Positions 20,860-30,625 of a stretch of 37,500 nt of DNA are shown here, in pieces. Every line of letters starts with the position of its first letter. Position 1 is the stretch's first letter. The notes under the pieces are model-generated. The model worked only from the letters and a program-made list of their open reading frames with translations. It did no database searches and was not told the origin of the DNA. This DNA comes from an uncultured Tolumonas sp. GTDB lineage: Bacteria; Pseudomonadota; Gammaproteobacteria; Enterobacterales; Aeromonadaceae. The stretch spans positions 1-37,500 of the forward strand of contig NZ_OY781387.1 of NCBI RefSeq assembly GCF_963676665.1. The letters run 5' to 3'. A program made the translations under genes and the position numbers.

Positions 20860-21837
20860 TTATGCTGGCGATAGTTCTCTCGATGTCGTTACCCGATTAC
20901 GCCCAGCATGTTTTGAGTAATACAACGCGGCATCTGCTTTTTGTAACCAGTGCAGAGCTGATTGTTGCGCATGAGTTACCTCGGCCAGACCAATGCTGAT
21001 GGTGAACTTGATCTGTTGTCCATCAAAAATCACCACCTCTTTTTCCATGCTATGCCGTAACCGTTCTGCTACATGCAGGGCGATGGATTCATTGATATCG
21101 GTGAGCAATACCCCAAACTCTTCCCCGCCATATCGTCCTGGCATGTCAGAGCAGCGTACAATTTGTCGTAAGAGAGCAGAGGCGCGGCGTAAGACTTCAT
21201 CGCCGGCAAGGTGCCCATAGGTATCGTTAACTTTCTTGAAGAAATCTATATCCAGCATCATTAGCGTGCTGACTTTGCCGGTGCGGTGATAACGATTAAA
21301 TTCATTGCGCAGACATTCCTCCCAATAACCGCGGTTATACAAACCGGTTAAGCGATCGGTAATCGAGAGTGTTGTCAGTTGCTGATTGGCTTCTTGTAAG
21401 GCCTGTTTGCTGGTCGCAGTATCAGTGACATCGTAAATGATGAGACAAACGTGGCTGATATCACCATGTCGCGAAACTAACGGCATGATAGTGACATTCT
21501 GATACATAACATCACTCATGCCGGTAAAGGGGCGGCTAGCCGGGAAGTTAAACAGATAGGGCCGTAACTCCCAAGAGATAAAACTGGCACAACGTAGCGT
21601 GAATACGGCTTCTACTTTCTGACGTAACCATTCCTCGGCCAGTTCAGGAAAATAGTGAAAAACATTATGTTCAGCCAGTTGACTGAGATTGTAACCGCTG
21701 TGGTTTTCCATAAAACCGTTCCACAGCGTGATCTGATAGTTATGGTCTAACACAACTAAACCGACATCTATCGTTTGCAGGATATCCAGTATGCGGTGAA
21801 ACTCATCCAATGGTAGCGAGTTGATCATACCTGTCAT
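20860..21837 (-). CDS. PAS-GGDEF diguanylate cyclase
   Basis: 325 aa, cytoplasmic by sequence (no transmembrane helix). A PAS sensor domain occupies about 15-140 (VGLVVLDHNYQITLWN) and a GGDEF domain about 165-320. The active site is intact: DIDFFKKVNDTYGH for metal and base binding, GRYGGEEF as the signature, and RCSD as an RxxD inhibitory site just before it. It should make c-di-GMP, with product inhibition. The start is the ATG at 21835-21837, nine bases after AGGA; a TTG three codons earlier abuts that site and is less likely. It lies 31 bp downstream of avtA on the same strand, so it may be cotranscribed. Confidence 0.9.
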   Translation of the reverse strand: MTGMINSLPLDEFHRILDILQTIDVGLVVLDHNYQITLWNGFMENHSGYNLSQLAEHNVFHYFPELAEEWLRQKVEAVFTLRCASFISWELRPYLFNFPASRPFTGMSDVMYQNVTIMPLVSRHGDISHVCLIIYDVTDTATSKQALQEANQQLTTLSITDRLTGLYNRGYWEECLRNEFNRYHRTGKVSTLMMLDIDFFKKVNDTYGHLAGDEVLRRASALLRQIVRCSDMPGRYGGEEFGVLLTDINESIALHVAERLRHSMEKEVVIFDGQQIKFTISIGLAEVTHAQQSALHWLQKADAALYYSKHAGRNRVTTSRELSPA

Positions 21838-21868
21838 GGTTTTCAATCCTGTGCAAAGTAAGCGTTAG

Positions 21869-23110
21869 TTATAGTTCGTTGATGACCTGTTGCAGTATAG
21901 CAATGCCTTGTTTCACTTTTTCTTCTGGTTGCGCGTAATTCAGACGAATGCATTCATACTGATGCTGCCATTCTTTATCCGGCAAACCCGGGAAAAAATA
22001 ATGACCGGGAACGATAATTAAACCGCGTTGTTTTAGTTTTTCATAGAGTTGCTGGCAAGAAATGGGTAACCCGTCAAACCACAGCCATAAAAACAGTGCA
22101 CCTTCCGGTTTATGGATCCGCAATTTTGGTGCTGGAATGGCCTGTTGTAACCACTCAACCGCTTGTTGAGCTTTGCGCTGGTAATAGGGTGCAATAATAT
22201 CTGCGCTGTAACGCAGAATATCGCCAGACTCTAACCAGTGCTGCATCAAGGCTGGGCCAACACCGCTGGGGGCTAAATTGATAATGCCGGAGATGTTACC
22301 CATTGCCTGGATGATTTTTGGATCGGCGATCACAATACCGCAGCGTAAGCCGGGCAAGCCGAGTTTAGACAAACTCATACACAGGATCGTGTTGTCATTC
22401 CAGAACGGAGTCACTTCACTGAAGATGATATGCGGAAAAGGGGTGCCATAGGCATTGTCGATCAGCAGTGGAATGCCTTTCGCTTGAGCAATTTCATCTA
22501 ATCGTGCTATCTCATCATCGGTCAACACATTGCCGGTTGGGTTGGTTGGGCGCGACACACAGATCAAACCAATGTCATCACCCACTTCCAGCGCATCAAA
22601 ATCGACGCGATATTTAAACAGACCGTTGTCCAGATAATCAATGTGGGGTTTGCAGGCGACAAATTGATCTTCGCTCAGCCCGCCATCGGCATAACCGATA
22701 TATTCCGGTGCCAGCGGGAACAGCACTTTTTTCTGCTGGCCCGTAGCGTATTCACCCGCCAGCAAGTTGAACAAATAAAAAAAGGCACTCTGACTGCCGT
22801 TGGTCAGTGCGATATGGTCAGGTGTGATAGCCCAGCCATATTCCTTGCAAAATAATTCAGCGAGAGCGTGGCGGAAACCATCATGGCCTTGCGGACCATC
22901 ATAGTTCAGCATGGCTTTAAGCAGAGTGCCATTTTCCAGTTGATGGGCGGTCGCTTGTCGAAACAGTTCCACCATCTCAGGAATAGCGGCGGGGTTACCA
23001 CCACCCAGCATGATAGCTTCCGGATTTTTCAGACCCTGATTTAGATCGTCCATTAGTTGACTGATACCTGCCAACCGAGTGAATTTCTCGCCGAATTGTG
23101 AAAATTGCAT
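21869..23110 (-). CDS. avtA: Valine-pyruvate aminotransferase
   Basis: About 413 aa of the fold-type I PLP aminotransferase family, very close in layout to E. coli AvtA (FSxFGxKFTR start, IMLGGGNPAAIPEM, LTNGSQSAFFYLFNL, SRPTNPTGNV, SLSKLGLPGLRCG with the PLP lysine, and IHKPEGALFLWLWF). It transfers an amino group between alanine/pyruvate and valine/2-ketoisovalerate. The start MQFSQFG (ending 23110) is chosen over a codon two residues upstream by family comparison. A perfect parS lies 27 bp upstream of the start. Confidence 0.95.
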   Translation of the reverse strand: MQFSQFGEKFTRLAGISQLMDDLNQGLKNPEAIMLGGGNPAAIPEMVELFRQATAHQLENGTLLKAMLNYDGPQGHDGFRHALAELFCKEYGWAITPDHIALTNGSQSAFFYLFNLLAGEYATGQQKKVLFPLAPEYIGYADGGLSEDQFVACKPHIDYLDNGLFKYRVDFDALEVGDDIGLICVSRPTNPTGNVLTDDEIARLDEIAQAKGIPLLIDNAYGTPFPHIIFSEVTPFWNDNTILCMSLSKLGLPGLRCGIVIADPKIIQAMGNISGIINLAPSGVGPALMQHWLESGDILRYSADIIAPYYQRKAQQAVEWLQQAIPAPKLRIHKPEGALFLWLWFDGLPISCQQLYEKLKQRGLIIVPGHYFFPGLPDKEWQHQYECIRLNYAQPEEKVKQGIAILQQVINEL

Positions 23111-23136
23111 ATCCATATTCTCAATACTGAACCCAC

Positions 23137-23152
23137 TGTTTCACGTGAAACA
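23137..23152. promoter_or_regulatory. parS: parS site (ParB-binding centromere) upstream of avtA
   Basis: TGTTTCACGTGAAACA, identical to the site at 13108, lies between avtA and the glyS terminator. ParB loading here could influence avtA transcription. It is about 13.6 kb right of dnaA. Confidence 0.92.
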
Positions 23153-23163
23153 AAAATGGGGAT

Positions 23164-23192
23164 AAAAAGTAAGGCCCGGAAAACCGGGCCTT
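23164..23192 (-). terminator. Rho-independent terminator after glyS
   Basis: AAGGCCCGG and CCGGGCCTT form a perfect 9-bp stem with a 4-nt loop. On the minus strand it is followed by ACTTTTTA. It lies 23 bp after the glyS stop. Confidence 0.88.
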
Positions 23193-23215
23193 TAATCATT
23201 TTTGCAACGAACCGG

Positions 23216-25288
23216 TTATTGCTGCAATAGCGAGATATCCGCCGCTTGCAGGAACAGGGCTTGCAGACGCGCCAGCAGAGTCAGACGATTCAGCTTCAGC
23301 GCTTCATCATCAGCCATCACCATGACTTTATCAAAGAAGGTATCGACAGCTTCACGCAGCGCAGCCAATTCCGTCAACGCTTGCTGGTATTCACCGGCAG
23401 CGAATAGTGGTGCCAGTTTGATTTCCATGCTGGCAACTTGCTCGGCTAACTGCTGTTCAGCGGCATCTTGTAACAACGCTGAGTCAACGCTGTCTTTCAG
23501 CTTGCCATCAAACTTCGCCAGAATGTTGCTGACGCGCTTGTTGGCTGCAGCGAGGGCTTGTGCTGCATCCAGTGTGCGGAAATGGCTTACCGCTTTGACG
23601 CGCGCATCAAAGTCGGCTGGGCGCGTTGGGCGACGTGCCAGCACAGCCTGAATAACGTCAACAGCAATGCCGGCTTCCTGATAAGAGGCACGGAAACGCG
23701 CCAGCAGGAAGTCGATCACTTCGTCAGTGACTTTCTTGTTGGTCAGTTTACTGCCGTACAGCTCAACCGCTTTATCAACGATGGTGACCAGATCCAGATC
23801 CAGCTGTTTTTCGACGATGATACGCAGTGTACCAATCGCAGCGCGACGCAACGCGAACGGGTCTTTATCACCTTTTGGTGCCTGACCAATGCCAAAGATA
23901 CCGGCAAGGCTGTCCAGTTTGTCGGCAATCGCCACCGCACAAGCCACCAGACCATTTGGCAGATTGTCACCGGCAAAGCGCGGCATGTACTGCTCGTTTA
24001 ACGCTACCGCCACATCTTCCGCTTCGTGATCGTGACGTGCGTAATGCATACCCATCACGCCTTGCGTGTCGGTAAACTCCATCACCATGTTGGTCATCAG
24101 GTCACACTTCGACAGCAAACCGGCACGAGTGGCATGTTCCACGTCAGCACCAATCTGTGCAGCGATGAAGGCGGACAGTTCTGCGATACGCACGGACTTG
24201 TCTTTCAGCGTGCCCAGTTGTTGCTGGAATAACACGGTATCCAGACTTTCCAGTCGGGAAGCCAGGGTGTGTTTTTTATCGGTGTTAAAGAAGAATTCCG
24301 CATCTGACAGCCGCGGGCGCACTACACGTTCGTTACCCTGAATGATCTGAGTTGGGTCTTTCGATTCGATGTTGCTGACGAAGATGAAGTTTGGCAGCAA
24401 TTTGCCAGCCGCGTCATACACTGGGAAATATTTCTGGTCGCCTTTCATGGTGTAAACCAGCGCTTCTGCAGGTACCGCCAGGAATTTTTCTTCAAATTTC
24501 GCAGTCAGGATCACTGGCCATTCCACCAGCGAAGTGACTTCTTCCAGCAGTGAATCTTCCAGATCAGCGATACCGCCCAGCTGTTTCGCCGCTGCTTCAG
24601 CGCCAGCTTTGATGAACGCTTTACGCGCTTCGTAGTCAGCTTGCACTTTGCCTTTTTCCAGCAGCAAAGCAGGGTATTGATCGGCATGGCTGATTTCAAA
24701 TTCAGCTTCACCCATGAAACGATGGCCACGGATGGTGCGTGCTGACTGCAGACCTAACACTTCACCTGCCACCAATTCACCGCCAAACAGCATACACAGG
24801 GTATGTACCGGGCGGATAAATTGTGTGCGTTTTGCACCCCAACGCATTGGTTTTGGAATTGGTAAGCCAGCTAATGCTGTCGCAACCATAGTGCCCAGCA
24901 GTTCAGTAGTGGCCTGACCGGCAACATTGGCACGATAGACCAGCCATTCGCCTTTGTCGGTCGCCAGACGTTCAGCCTGTGCCACTTCAATACCGTTCGA
25001 CTTTGCCCAACCGGATGCGGCGGGTGTTGGTGTGCCTGACGCATCAAATGCAGCCGATACCGCCGGGCCGCGTTTCTCAACCTGTTTGTCAGCTTGCTTG
25101 TCCGCCAGAGCAGTTACTTTCAGTGCCAGACGACGAGGTGCGGCAAACCATTGTACGCCCTGATGGGCCAGACCGGCTTTATCCAGTTCCGCCGTAAAGT
25201 TGTCAGCAAAGGCTTGTGCGAGTTTTCGCAGCGCTTTCGGTGGTAGCTCTTCCGTGCCCAGTTCAATTAAAAAGTTTTCAGTTGCCAT
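23216..25288 (-). CDS. glyS: Glycine-tRNA ligase beta subunit
   Basis: 690 aa, one more than E. coli GlyS. The N-terminus [18 protein letters not shown], the [11 protein letters not shown] and [19 protein letters not shown] regions, and the C-terminal anticodon-binding helical domain are typical. With GlyQ it forms the alpha2-beta2 enzyme that charges tRNA-Gly; the beta subunit recognises tRNA. It follows glyQ by 12 bp in the usual glyQ-glyS order and ends at a terminator. Confidence 0.97.
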   Translation of the reverse strand: MATENFLIELGTEELPPKALRKLAQAFADNFTAELDKAGLAHQGVQWFAAPRRLALKVTALADKQADKQVEKRGPAVSAAFDASGTPTPAASGWAKSNGIEVAQAERLATDKGEWLVYRANVAGQATTELLGTMVATALAGLPIPKPMRWGAKRTQFIRPVHTLCMLFGGELVAGEVLGLQSARTIRGHRFMGEAEFEISHADQYPALLLEKGKVQADYEARKAFIKAGAEAAAKQLGGIADLEDSLLEEVTSLVEWPVILTAKFEEKFLAVPAEALVYTMKGDQKYFPVYDAAGKLLPNFIFVSNIESKDPTQIIQGNERVVRPRLSDAEFFFNTDKKHTLASRLESLDTVLFQQQLGTLKDKSVRIAELSAFIAAQIGADVEHATRAGLLSKCDLMTNMVMEFTDTQGVMGMHYARHDHEAEDVAVALNEQYMPRFAGDNLPNGLVACAVAIADKLDSLAGIFGIGQAPKGDKDPFALRRAAIGTLRIIVEKQLDLDLVTIVDKAVELYGSKLTNKKVTDEVIDFLLARFRASYQEAGIAVDVIQAVLARRPTRPADFDARVKAVSHFRTLDAAQALAAANKRVSNILAKFDGKLKDSVDSALLQDAAEQQLAEQVASMEIKLAPLFAAGEYQQALTELAALREAVDTFFDKVMVMADDEALKLNRLTLLARLQALFLQAADISLLQQ

Positions 25289-25300
25289 TTGCTTATACCT

Positions 25301-26215
25301 TTACGCTTGAGTTGCTTTGCACATCGGGAAACCGAGACGTTCGCGCGCGGCGTAGTAGGCTTCCGCCACCGCTTTAGAAAGAGCCCGGATACGCAGAATG
25401 TAGCGTTGACGCTCAGTCACGGAAATCGCGTGACGGGCATCCAGCAGGTTAAAGGCATGTGCCGCTTTCAGAATACGTTCATAAGCCGGCAGAGGCAGCG
25501 GCAGTTCCAGATTCAGCAAATGCTGGCACTCTTTTTCGCATTGATCGAACAACTGGAACAGGAACGGCACGTCAGCGTGTTCAAAGTTGTAAGTGGATTG
25601 TTCCACTTCATTTTGGTGGAACACGTCACGATAGGTCACTTTACCCAGCGGGCCATCAGCCCAAACCAGATCGTACAGACTATCAACGCCTTGGATATAC
25701 ATCGCCAGACGTTCCAGACCGTAAGTGATTTCGCCCGTGACGGGTGAACACTCTAAGCCACCCACTTGTTGGAAGTAGGTGAACTGAGTGACTTCCATGC
25801 CGTTTAGCCAGACTTCCCAGCCTAAGCCCCAAGCACCCAGTGTTGGGTTTTCCCAGTTGTCTTCCACGAAGCGAATATCGTGGACCAACGGGTCAAAGCC
25901 CAGCTCACGTAACGAACCCAGATATAATTCCTGAATATTGTCAGGTGATGGCTTCAGAATGACCTGAAACTGGTAATAATGTTGCAGGCGGTTCGGGTTT
26001 TCCCCGTAGCGACCATCGGTCGGACGGCGGGATGGCTGCACGTAAGCGCAGTTCATCGGCTCCGGACCAATAGCCCGTAAAAAGGTCATTGGATGTGAAG
26101 TACCTGCGCCCACTTCCATATCGAGCGGTTGTGAAATCACACAACCCTGGCGGGCCCAGTAATCTTGCAGGGATAAAATGAGTCCCTGAAATGTTTTAAT
26201 ATCAAATTTCTGCAT
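25301..26215 (-). CDS. glyQ: Glycine-tRNA ligase alpha subunit
   Basis: 304 aa, matching the family. The start [20 protein letters not shown], the class II synthetase core ([41 protein letters not shown]) and [20 protein letters not shown] are diagnostic. It forms glycyl-adenylate and pairs with GlyS. The gene is transcribed away from tag; the 105-bp gap presumably holds both promoters. Confidence 0.97.
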   Translation of the reverse strand: MQKFDIKTFQGLILSLQDYWARQGCVISQPLDMEVGAGTSHPMTFLRAIGPEPMNCAYVQPSRRPTDGRYGENPNRLQHYYQFQVILKPSPDNIQELYLGSLRELGFDPLVHDIRFVEDNWENPTLGAWGLGWEVWLNGMEVTQFTYFQQVGGLECSPVTGEITYGLERLAMYIQGVDSLYDLVWADGPLGKVTYRDVFHQNEVEQSTYNFEHADVPFLFQLFDQCEKECQHLLNLELPLPLPAYERILKAAHAFNLLDARHAISVTERQRYILRIRALSKAVAEAYYAARERLGFPMCKATQA

Positions 26216-26320
26216 GATAGATAATACGCTTGATTAGTCAGTGAATACTGCGCGGATAAACTCGGGAAGTATAACCCTGTAACCGGCGGGAATATAGGCA
26301 AATTGTGCCGTGGAGTGCGT

Positions 26321-26896
26321 ATGGAACGACATTGTGCCTGGATCATGTCTGATCCAGACTATATTGCTTATCACGACCAGCAGTGGGGTCGTCCGGAATA
26401 TGATGATCGGAAATTGTTCGCTATGCTTTGCTTGGAAGGGCAACAAGCGGGGTTATCGTGGTTAACCATTCTGAAACGGATACCTGCATACTATGCCGCC
26501 TTTGCTGATTTTGATCCGGTGCTGCTGGCTGAATTTGATGAGCAAAAGCTAGAATTATTGATGAACGATCCATCGATTATTCGCAATCGGCTAAAAATTA
26601 ATGCTATTAGACAGAATGCGCGCTGTTATCTGGCCTTACAGCAGCAAGGTTTGGTGTTTTCGGATTGGTTATGGCAGTTTGTTGACGGGAAACCCGTGAT
26701 CAATCATTGGCAGCATGCGAAAGAGATACCCGTGACGACACCACAAGCAGAGGCGATGTCGAAGGCGCTGAAAAAAGTCGGTTTTAAATTCGTCGGCCCA
26801 ACGATTTGTTACGCATTTATGCAGGCTGTGGGCATGGTCAACGATCATTTGATTGATTGTCCGTGGCATCGTATCTGCGAAAAAACCGCTTCCTGA
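26321..26896 (+). CDS. tag: DNA-3-methyladenine glycosylase I
   Basis: 191 aa. Tag removes 3-methyladenine from alkylated DNA. The family landmarks are all present: CAWIMSDPDYIAYHDQQWG, LCLEGQQAGLSW, the KALKKVGFKFVGPTICYAFMQ region with the binding-pocket residues, and the C-terminal VNDH ... CPWH zinc-binding residues. The ATG at 26321 gives the family N-terminus MERHCAW and has GGAG six bases upstream; an open TTG extension of six codons is rejected. It lies 14 bp before the next gene. Confidence 0.95.
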   Translation: MERHCAWIMSDPDYIAYHDQQWGRPEYDDRKLFAMLCLEGQQAGLSWLTILKRIPAYYAAFADFDPVLLAEFDEQKLELLMNDPSIIRNRLKINAIRQNARCYLALQQQGLVFSDWLWQFVDGKPVINHWQHAKEIPVTTPQAEAMSKALKKVGFKFVGPTICYAFMQAVGMVNDHLIDCPWHRICEKTAS

Positions 26897-26910
26897 CAAT
26901 AAGGTAAAGT

Positions 26911-27924
26911 ATGTCAGATCAATTACCATTTCATGTTAGTCCTAAATCACTGCATCAGCCGAAGGCGTTGGTTCCGGCAGAACCGGTATTGGCTTTACAG
27001 CTGGATGCCAACGGGCGGTACCATAAATTGTCTGCCGGTGGTTCAGTGCCGACAGAACGTTGCTGGTTACATCTGGATTATTCGGCGGAAAGCGCGAAAG
27101 AGTGGTTACGTCATTCGCCATTGTTACCGGATGTCGTGCGTGAGTCGCTGTTGGGTGAGAGTAACCGGCCTAAATTGGTCAAAGTGAATGATGGGTTGTT
27201 ACTGACGTTAAGGGGCATTAACCACAATGAAGGGCAGCGCCCCGATCAGATGGTGGCGATCCGTTTCTTTATTACCGATAAATTAATTGTCTCTACCCGT
27301 CATCGTCGCGTGTATGCCGTTGAGCAGGTCGTGCGGAATTTACGGCAAGGTTTGGGGCCGCGCTCTACGGCCGATTGGCTGGTCGATGTCTGTGAAAACT
27401 TAGCCGAACAGGCCGGGGATTTTATCGATGAAATGATGGATAAAATTGTCCGGCTGGAAGATGAAATTCTGGAGCAAAAGATTAACTCCCGGCGCGAATT
27501 GGTTGAAATCCGCCGGCAATTGATTGTCTTACGCCGTTACTTAGCGCCTCAGCGGGATGTGTTTAGCCGTTTGGCGAATGAAAAGATTGCTTGGTTGGAG
27601 AAAGATGATCTCCGGCGTTTACACGATATCGCTGATCGTATGGGGCGCTGGCTGGAAGATTTGGATGCCAGTATCGCGCGGACATCATTGTTAGCCGATG
27701 AAATCAATGCCTTAATGACCGAAGCCATGAACCGGCGAACCTATATTATGTCGCTGTTTGCGATGGTTTTTTTGCCGTTGTCTTTTTTTACTGGTTTGTT
27801 GGGGGTGAATCTTGGCGGTATTCCGGGGAATACCTCACCGTGGGGGTTTATTAGTTTTTGCCTGTTATTATTAACCATTGCCGGCAGTATTTTGTTATGG
27901 CTGAAATTGCGCCGGTGGGTGTAG
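26911..27924 (+). CDS. zntB: CorA-family zinc transporter ZntB
   Basis: 337 aa. The cytoplasmic N-terminal domain (about 1-275) ends in a long helix (EDEILEQKINSRRELVEIRRQ and following), and two C-terminal transmembrane helices (about 280-302 and 312-332) flank the pore signature GVNLGGIPG, which is typical of ZntB rather than the GMN-YGMN form of Mg-transporting CorA. It is a pentameric inner-membrane zinc transporter. The gene closely follows tag, so the two may share a transcript. Confidence 0.92.
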   Translation: MSDQLPFHVSPKSLHQPKALVPAEPVLALQLDANGRYHKLSAGGSVPTERCWLHLDYSAESAKEWLRHSPLLPDVVRESLLGESNRPKLVKVNDGLLLTLRGINHNEGQRPDQMVAIRFFITDKLIVSTRHRRVYAVEQVVRNLRQGLGPRSTADWLVDVCENLAEQAGDFIDEMMDKIVRLEDEILEQKINSRRELVEIRRQLIVLRRYLAPQRDVFSRLANEKIAWLEKDDLRRLHDIADRMGRWLEDLDASIARTSLLADEINALMTEAMNRRTYIMSLFAMVFLPLSFFTGLLGVNLGGIPGNTSPWGFISFCLLLLTIAGSILLWLKLRRWV

Positions 27925-28040
27925 TTAGCCAGAAACAGGGTTCCTTTATGCTTTTTTTGGATAATTAAAGCGAATCTATTTAGTTCTGTTTGGGGCGCGC
28001 TTCCTGCATTTTACGCTCATGCGTTGTGAAGGAGTTCGCC

Positions 28041-29042
28041 ATGAAAAAATCAGTATTGTTAGTCGCCGGATTGTTAGCAACATTAACCACGCAAACCGTA
28101 CCCGCTGCAGAAGTAAAACTGCTGAATGTTTCTTACGATCCAACTCGTGAGCTCTATCAGGATTACAATAAGTCCTTTTCACAATTCTGGCAGCAGGAAC
28201 ATGGCGATAGCGTTAATGTCAGTCAGTCGCATGGCGGTTCGGGCAAACAGGCGCGCGCCGTCATTGAAGGGCTGGATGCCGATGTCATCACATTAGCATT
28301 GGCACAAGACATTAATAAGGTTGCGCAACAAGGTCTGGTTGCCCCTGATTGGGAAAGTAAATTACCCAATCATGCTTCACCGTTTACCTCTACCATCGTA
28401 TTTCTGGTGCGCAAAAATAACCCGAAACATATCCAAGACTGGGCGGATCTGATCCGTCCGGATGTCGAAGTGGTGACACCGAACCCGAAAACTTCAGGCG
28501 GTGCGCGCTGGAACTATCTGGCAGCCTGGGGTTATGCGTTACATAAAACTGGCACCGAGCAGGGCGCCCGCGATTACATCAGTAAGTTATTCAAAAACGT
28601 GAAAGTGCTCGATTCAGGCGCGCGTGGTGCCACCACCAGTTTTGTGGAGCGCGGCCTCGGCGATGTATTGATTGCGTGGGAAAACGAAGCTTATCTGGTG
28701 CTCAATGAGTTAGGCAAAGATCAGTTTGAACTGATCACGCCGTCAGAATCTATTCTGGCGGAACCGCCGGTGGCGGTGGTTGATCAAGTCGCGAAAAAAC
28801 ACGGTACCGAAGCGGTAGCTAAAGCCTATGTTGAACATCTGTATTCGGATGATGCGCAGCGTATTGCCGGTAAACATTTTTATCGCCCTAGTAACCCTTT
28901 GATTGCCAAAGAGTTCGCGCAGCAATTTTCTCCGGTTAAATTATTCACCATTCGTGAACTGGAAGGCGACTGGGCCAAGGCGCAGCAACGTCATTTTGCC
29001 AGTGGCGGTACGTTTGACCAGTTGTACCAACCAGGCCAGTAA
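28041..29042 (+). CDS. sbp: Periplasmic sulfate-binding protein
   Basis: 333 aa with a signal peptide (MKKSVLLVAGLLATLTTQTV, cleavage near AA-EVKLLN). The mature start LLNVSYDPTRELYQDYN, SHGGSGKQARAVIEGL, TLALAQDIN and PNPKTSGGARWNYLAAWGYAL are the sulfate-contacting and structural motifs of Sbp/CysP. It delivers sulfate (or thiosulfate) to the CysTWA transporter encoded downstream. The ATG at 28041 follows AAGGAG; an open 17-codon extension is rejected because it would spoil the signal peptide. Sbp and CysP cannot be told apart with certainty by eye. Confidence 0.93.
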   Translation: MKKSVLLVAGLLATLTTQTVPAAEVKLLNVSYDPTRELYQDYNKSFSQFWQQEHGDSVNVSQSHGGSGKQARAVIEGLDADVITLALAQDINKVAQQGLVAPDWESKLPNHASPFTSTIVFLVRKNNPKHIQDWADLIRPDVEVVTPNPKTSGGARWNYLAAWGYALHKTGTEQGARDYISKLFKNVKVLDSGARGATTSFVERGLGDVLIAWENEAYLVLNELGKDQFELITPSESILAEPPVAVVDQVAKKHGTEAVAKAYVEHLYSDDAQRIAGKHFYRPSNPLIAKEFAQQFSPVKLFTIRELEGDWAKAQQRHFASGGTFDQLYQPGQ

Positions 29043-29059
29043 ATTCCTTTAGTCACCAC

Positions 29060-29092
29060 ACAGCTTCACATCACGGTGGGGCTGTCTGTTTT
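29060..29092 (+). terminator. Weak terminator-like hairpin after sbp
   Basis: ACAGCTTCAC and GTGGGGCTGT form a 10-bp stem with two G-T pairs and a 6-nt loop, followed by CTGTTTTAAG. It may reduce transcription into the downstream genes so that the binding protein is made in excess, as is common in binding-protein operons. Confidence 0.45.
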
Positions 29093-29108
29093 AAGTAAGA
29101 GTACAGCG

Positions 29109-29636
29109 ATGAACAATATTCTGCTCGTTCCCGGTTTGTATGACAGTGGTCCACAGCATTGGCAGACCTTGTGGCATCAACAGCACCCGGATTGGTTACG
29201 CATTCAGCAAGCCGATTGGACAACCCCCGATCTGCATCGCTGGGCCGCGCCGGTGCTCGCTGCATTACAAGACAGCCAAGAGCCATTAACCATAGTGGCT
29301 CACTCGTTTGGTTGTTTGGCCAGCTTGTATGCCGCCACGCAATTACCGGAAAAAATAAACTCACTGTTTTTAGTGGCGCCTGCTGACCCCGAACTATTGG
29401 GGGTGCAAGAAGGGCTGATTTACCATCCGACGTCAGTGCCAGGTCGTATTATTGCCAGCAGTAATGACCCTTGGATGTCATTGGATCGCATTTGTCTATG
29501 GAGCCAACGCTGGAGCTTACCGCTAAGTTTGTTAGGTCCGTTGCGTCATATCAATGCGGAATCAGGTCATGGCGAGTGGCCGGAAGGGTTGGAGTTGCTG
29601 TGTTGGCATTGTCAGCAATTGGCTAAAGCGGCTTAA
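29109..29636 (+). CDS. RBBP9/YdeN-family serine hydrolase
   Basis: 175 aa of the small alpha/beta hydrolase family (Ser_hydrolase, RBBP9/YdeN). LLVPGLYDSGPQHWQTLW at the N-terminus, the nucleophile elbow VAHSFGCLA (Ser at about 71), and the C-terminal SGHGEWPEG histidine support this. The substrate is unknown. It lies between the sulfate-binding protein and the sulfate permease genes on the same strand, which may mean co-expression during sulfur limitation, but no link to sulfur is shown by its sequence. The ATG at 29109 gives the family start. Confidence 0.85.
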   Translation: MNNILLVPGLYDSGPQHWQTLWHQQHPDWLRIQQADWTTPDLHRWAAPVLAALQDSQEPLTIVAHSFGCLASLYAATQLPEKINSLFLVAPADPELLGVQEGLIYHPTSVPGRIIASSNDPWMSLDRICLWSQRWSLPLSLLGPLRHINAESGHGEWPEGLELLCWHCQQLAKAA

Positions 29637-29673
29637 TTTTTTGCGTTGTTTCCCCTTATTTTTCATTTAATTA

Positions 29674-29710
29674 TCTATATTCAAAAACTGGATATAGATT
29701 GCTTTTTTTC
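29674..29710 (+). terminator. AT-rich hairpin with T tract after the hydrolase gene
   Basis: TCTATATTC and GGATATAGA form a 9-bp stem (one G-T pair) with a 7-nt loop, followed closely by a run of seven Ts. The AT-rich stem makes it a weak terminator at best. It could instead be an operator for the sulfate permease genes that start at 29789. The rest of the 152-bp gap is AT-rich and probably holds a promoter. Confidence 0.4.
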
Positions 29711-29788
29711 TTATTTGTTTTAAAGCCAAAGAATCTCAACAATACGCATATAACGGTGTGACATGCACTGTATTGTGAGGAAGTAGTC

Positions 29789-30625
29789 ATGCGTTTTCGA
29801 TCTCATTCCGTTCTGCCGGGGTTTGCCCCAACCTTAGGTTTCAGCCTGTTATATCTCAGTCTGATGGTGCTGCTGCCGTTGTCGGCACTGGTGCTCTACA
29901 GTGTGACTAAACAAGATATGAGCCAGTTCTGGCAAGTGATTAGTAATCCGCGGGTCATTGCTTCCTTCAAACTCAGTTTTGGCGCGGCGGCGATCGCGGC
30001 GCTGCTGAATACGTTGTTTGGTTCCATTATTGCCTGGACGCTGGTGCGTTATGAATTTTTTGGCAAACGGATCATGGATTCACTGATCGACTTACCGTTT
30101 GCCATGCCTACGGCGGTATCCGGTATTGCGTTGTCTGCCATTTTTGCGGGTAACGGCTGGATTGGCCACTATTTCGCGCCTTACGGCATCAAATTGGCGT
30201 TTAACCCGATCGGTGTGGTGATTGCACTGACCTTCATTGGTTTGCCATTTGTGGTGCGCACCATGCAGCCAGTTTTGAAAGAACATGAGCGCGAGTTGGA
30301 AGAAGCCGCCGCTTGTCTCGGCGCCAATCGTTGGATCACCTTCCAAAAAATCATTTTTCCCGCTTTAGTGCCAGCGGCATTAACCGGCTTTGCTTTGGCG
30401 TTTGCCCGTGCCGTAGGGGAATACGGTTCAGTTATTTTTATCGCCGGTAACTTACCAATGGTGTCAGAGATTGCGCCGTTGATGATCATGAGCCATCTGG
30501 AAGAGTACGACTATGCCGGTGCGGCAGCGATTGCTACGGTGATGCTGGGTATCTCTTTTGTTCTGCTGTTGTTGATTAACCAGTTGCAAGCATGGAGCTG
30601 GCAGCGTCTGGGAGGAGCCCGCTAA
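29789..30625 (+). CDS. cysT: Sulfate/thiosulfate ABC transporter permease CysT
   Basis: 278 aa, close to E. coli CysU/CysT (277). It has six predicted transmembrane helices and the ABC permease EAA loop (EAAACLGANRWITFQKI, about 170-186). The N-terminus SVLPGFAPTLGFSLLYLSLM is typical of CysT. It pairs with CysW to form the sulfate channel. An AGGAAG ribosome binding site precedes the ATG, and the stop overlaps the cysW start by one base. Confidence 0.95.
   Translation: MRFRSHSVLPGFAPTLGFSLLYLSLMVLLPLSALVLYSVTKQDMSQFWQVISNPRVIASFKLSFGAAAIAALLNTLFGSIIAWTLVRYEFFGKRIMDSLIDLPFAMPTAVSGIALSAIFAGNGWIGHYFAPYGIKLAFNPIGVVIALTFIGLPFVVRTMQPVLKEHERELEEAAACLGANRWITFQKIIFPALVPAALTGFALAFARAVGEYGSVIFIAGNLPMVSEIAPLMIMSHLEEYDYAGAAAIATVMLGISFVLLLLINQLQAWSWQRLGGAR

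Noticed and set aside
23202-23651. A 149-codon open frame on the plus strand, rich in Ser, Ala and Arg
   Set aside because: It is the complement of the glyS 3' end, and the composition is that of a mirrored Ala/Glu-rich helical region.
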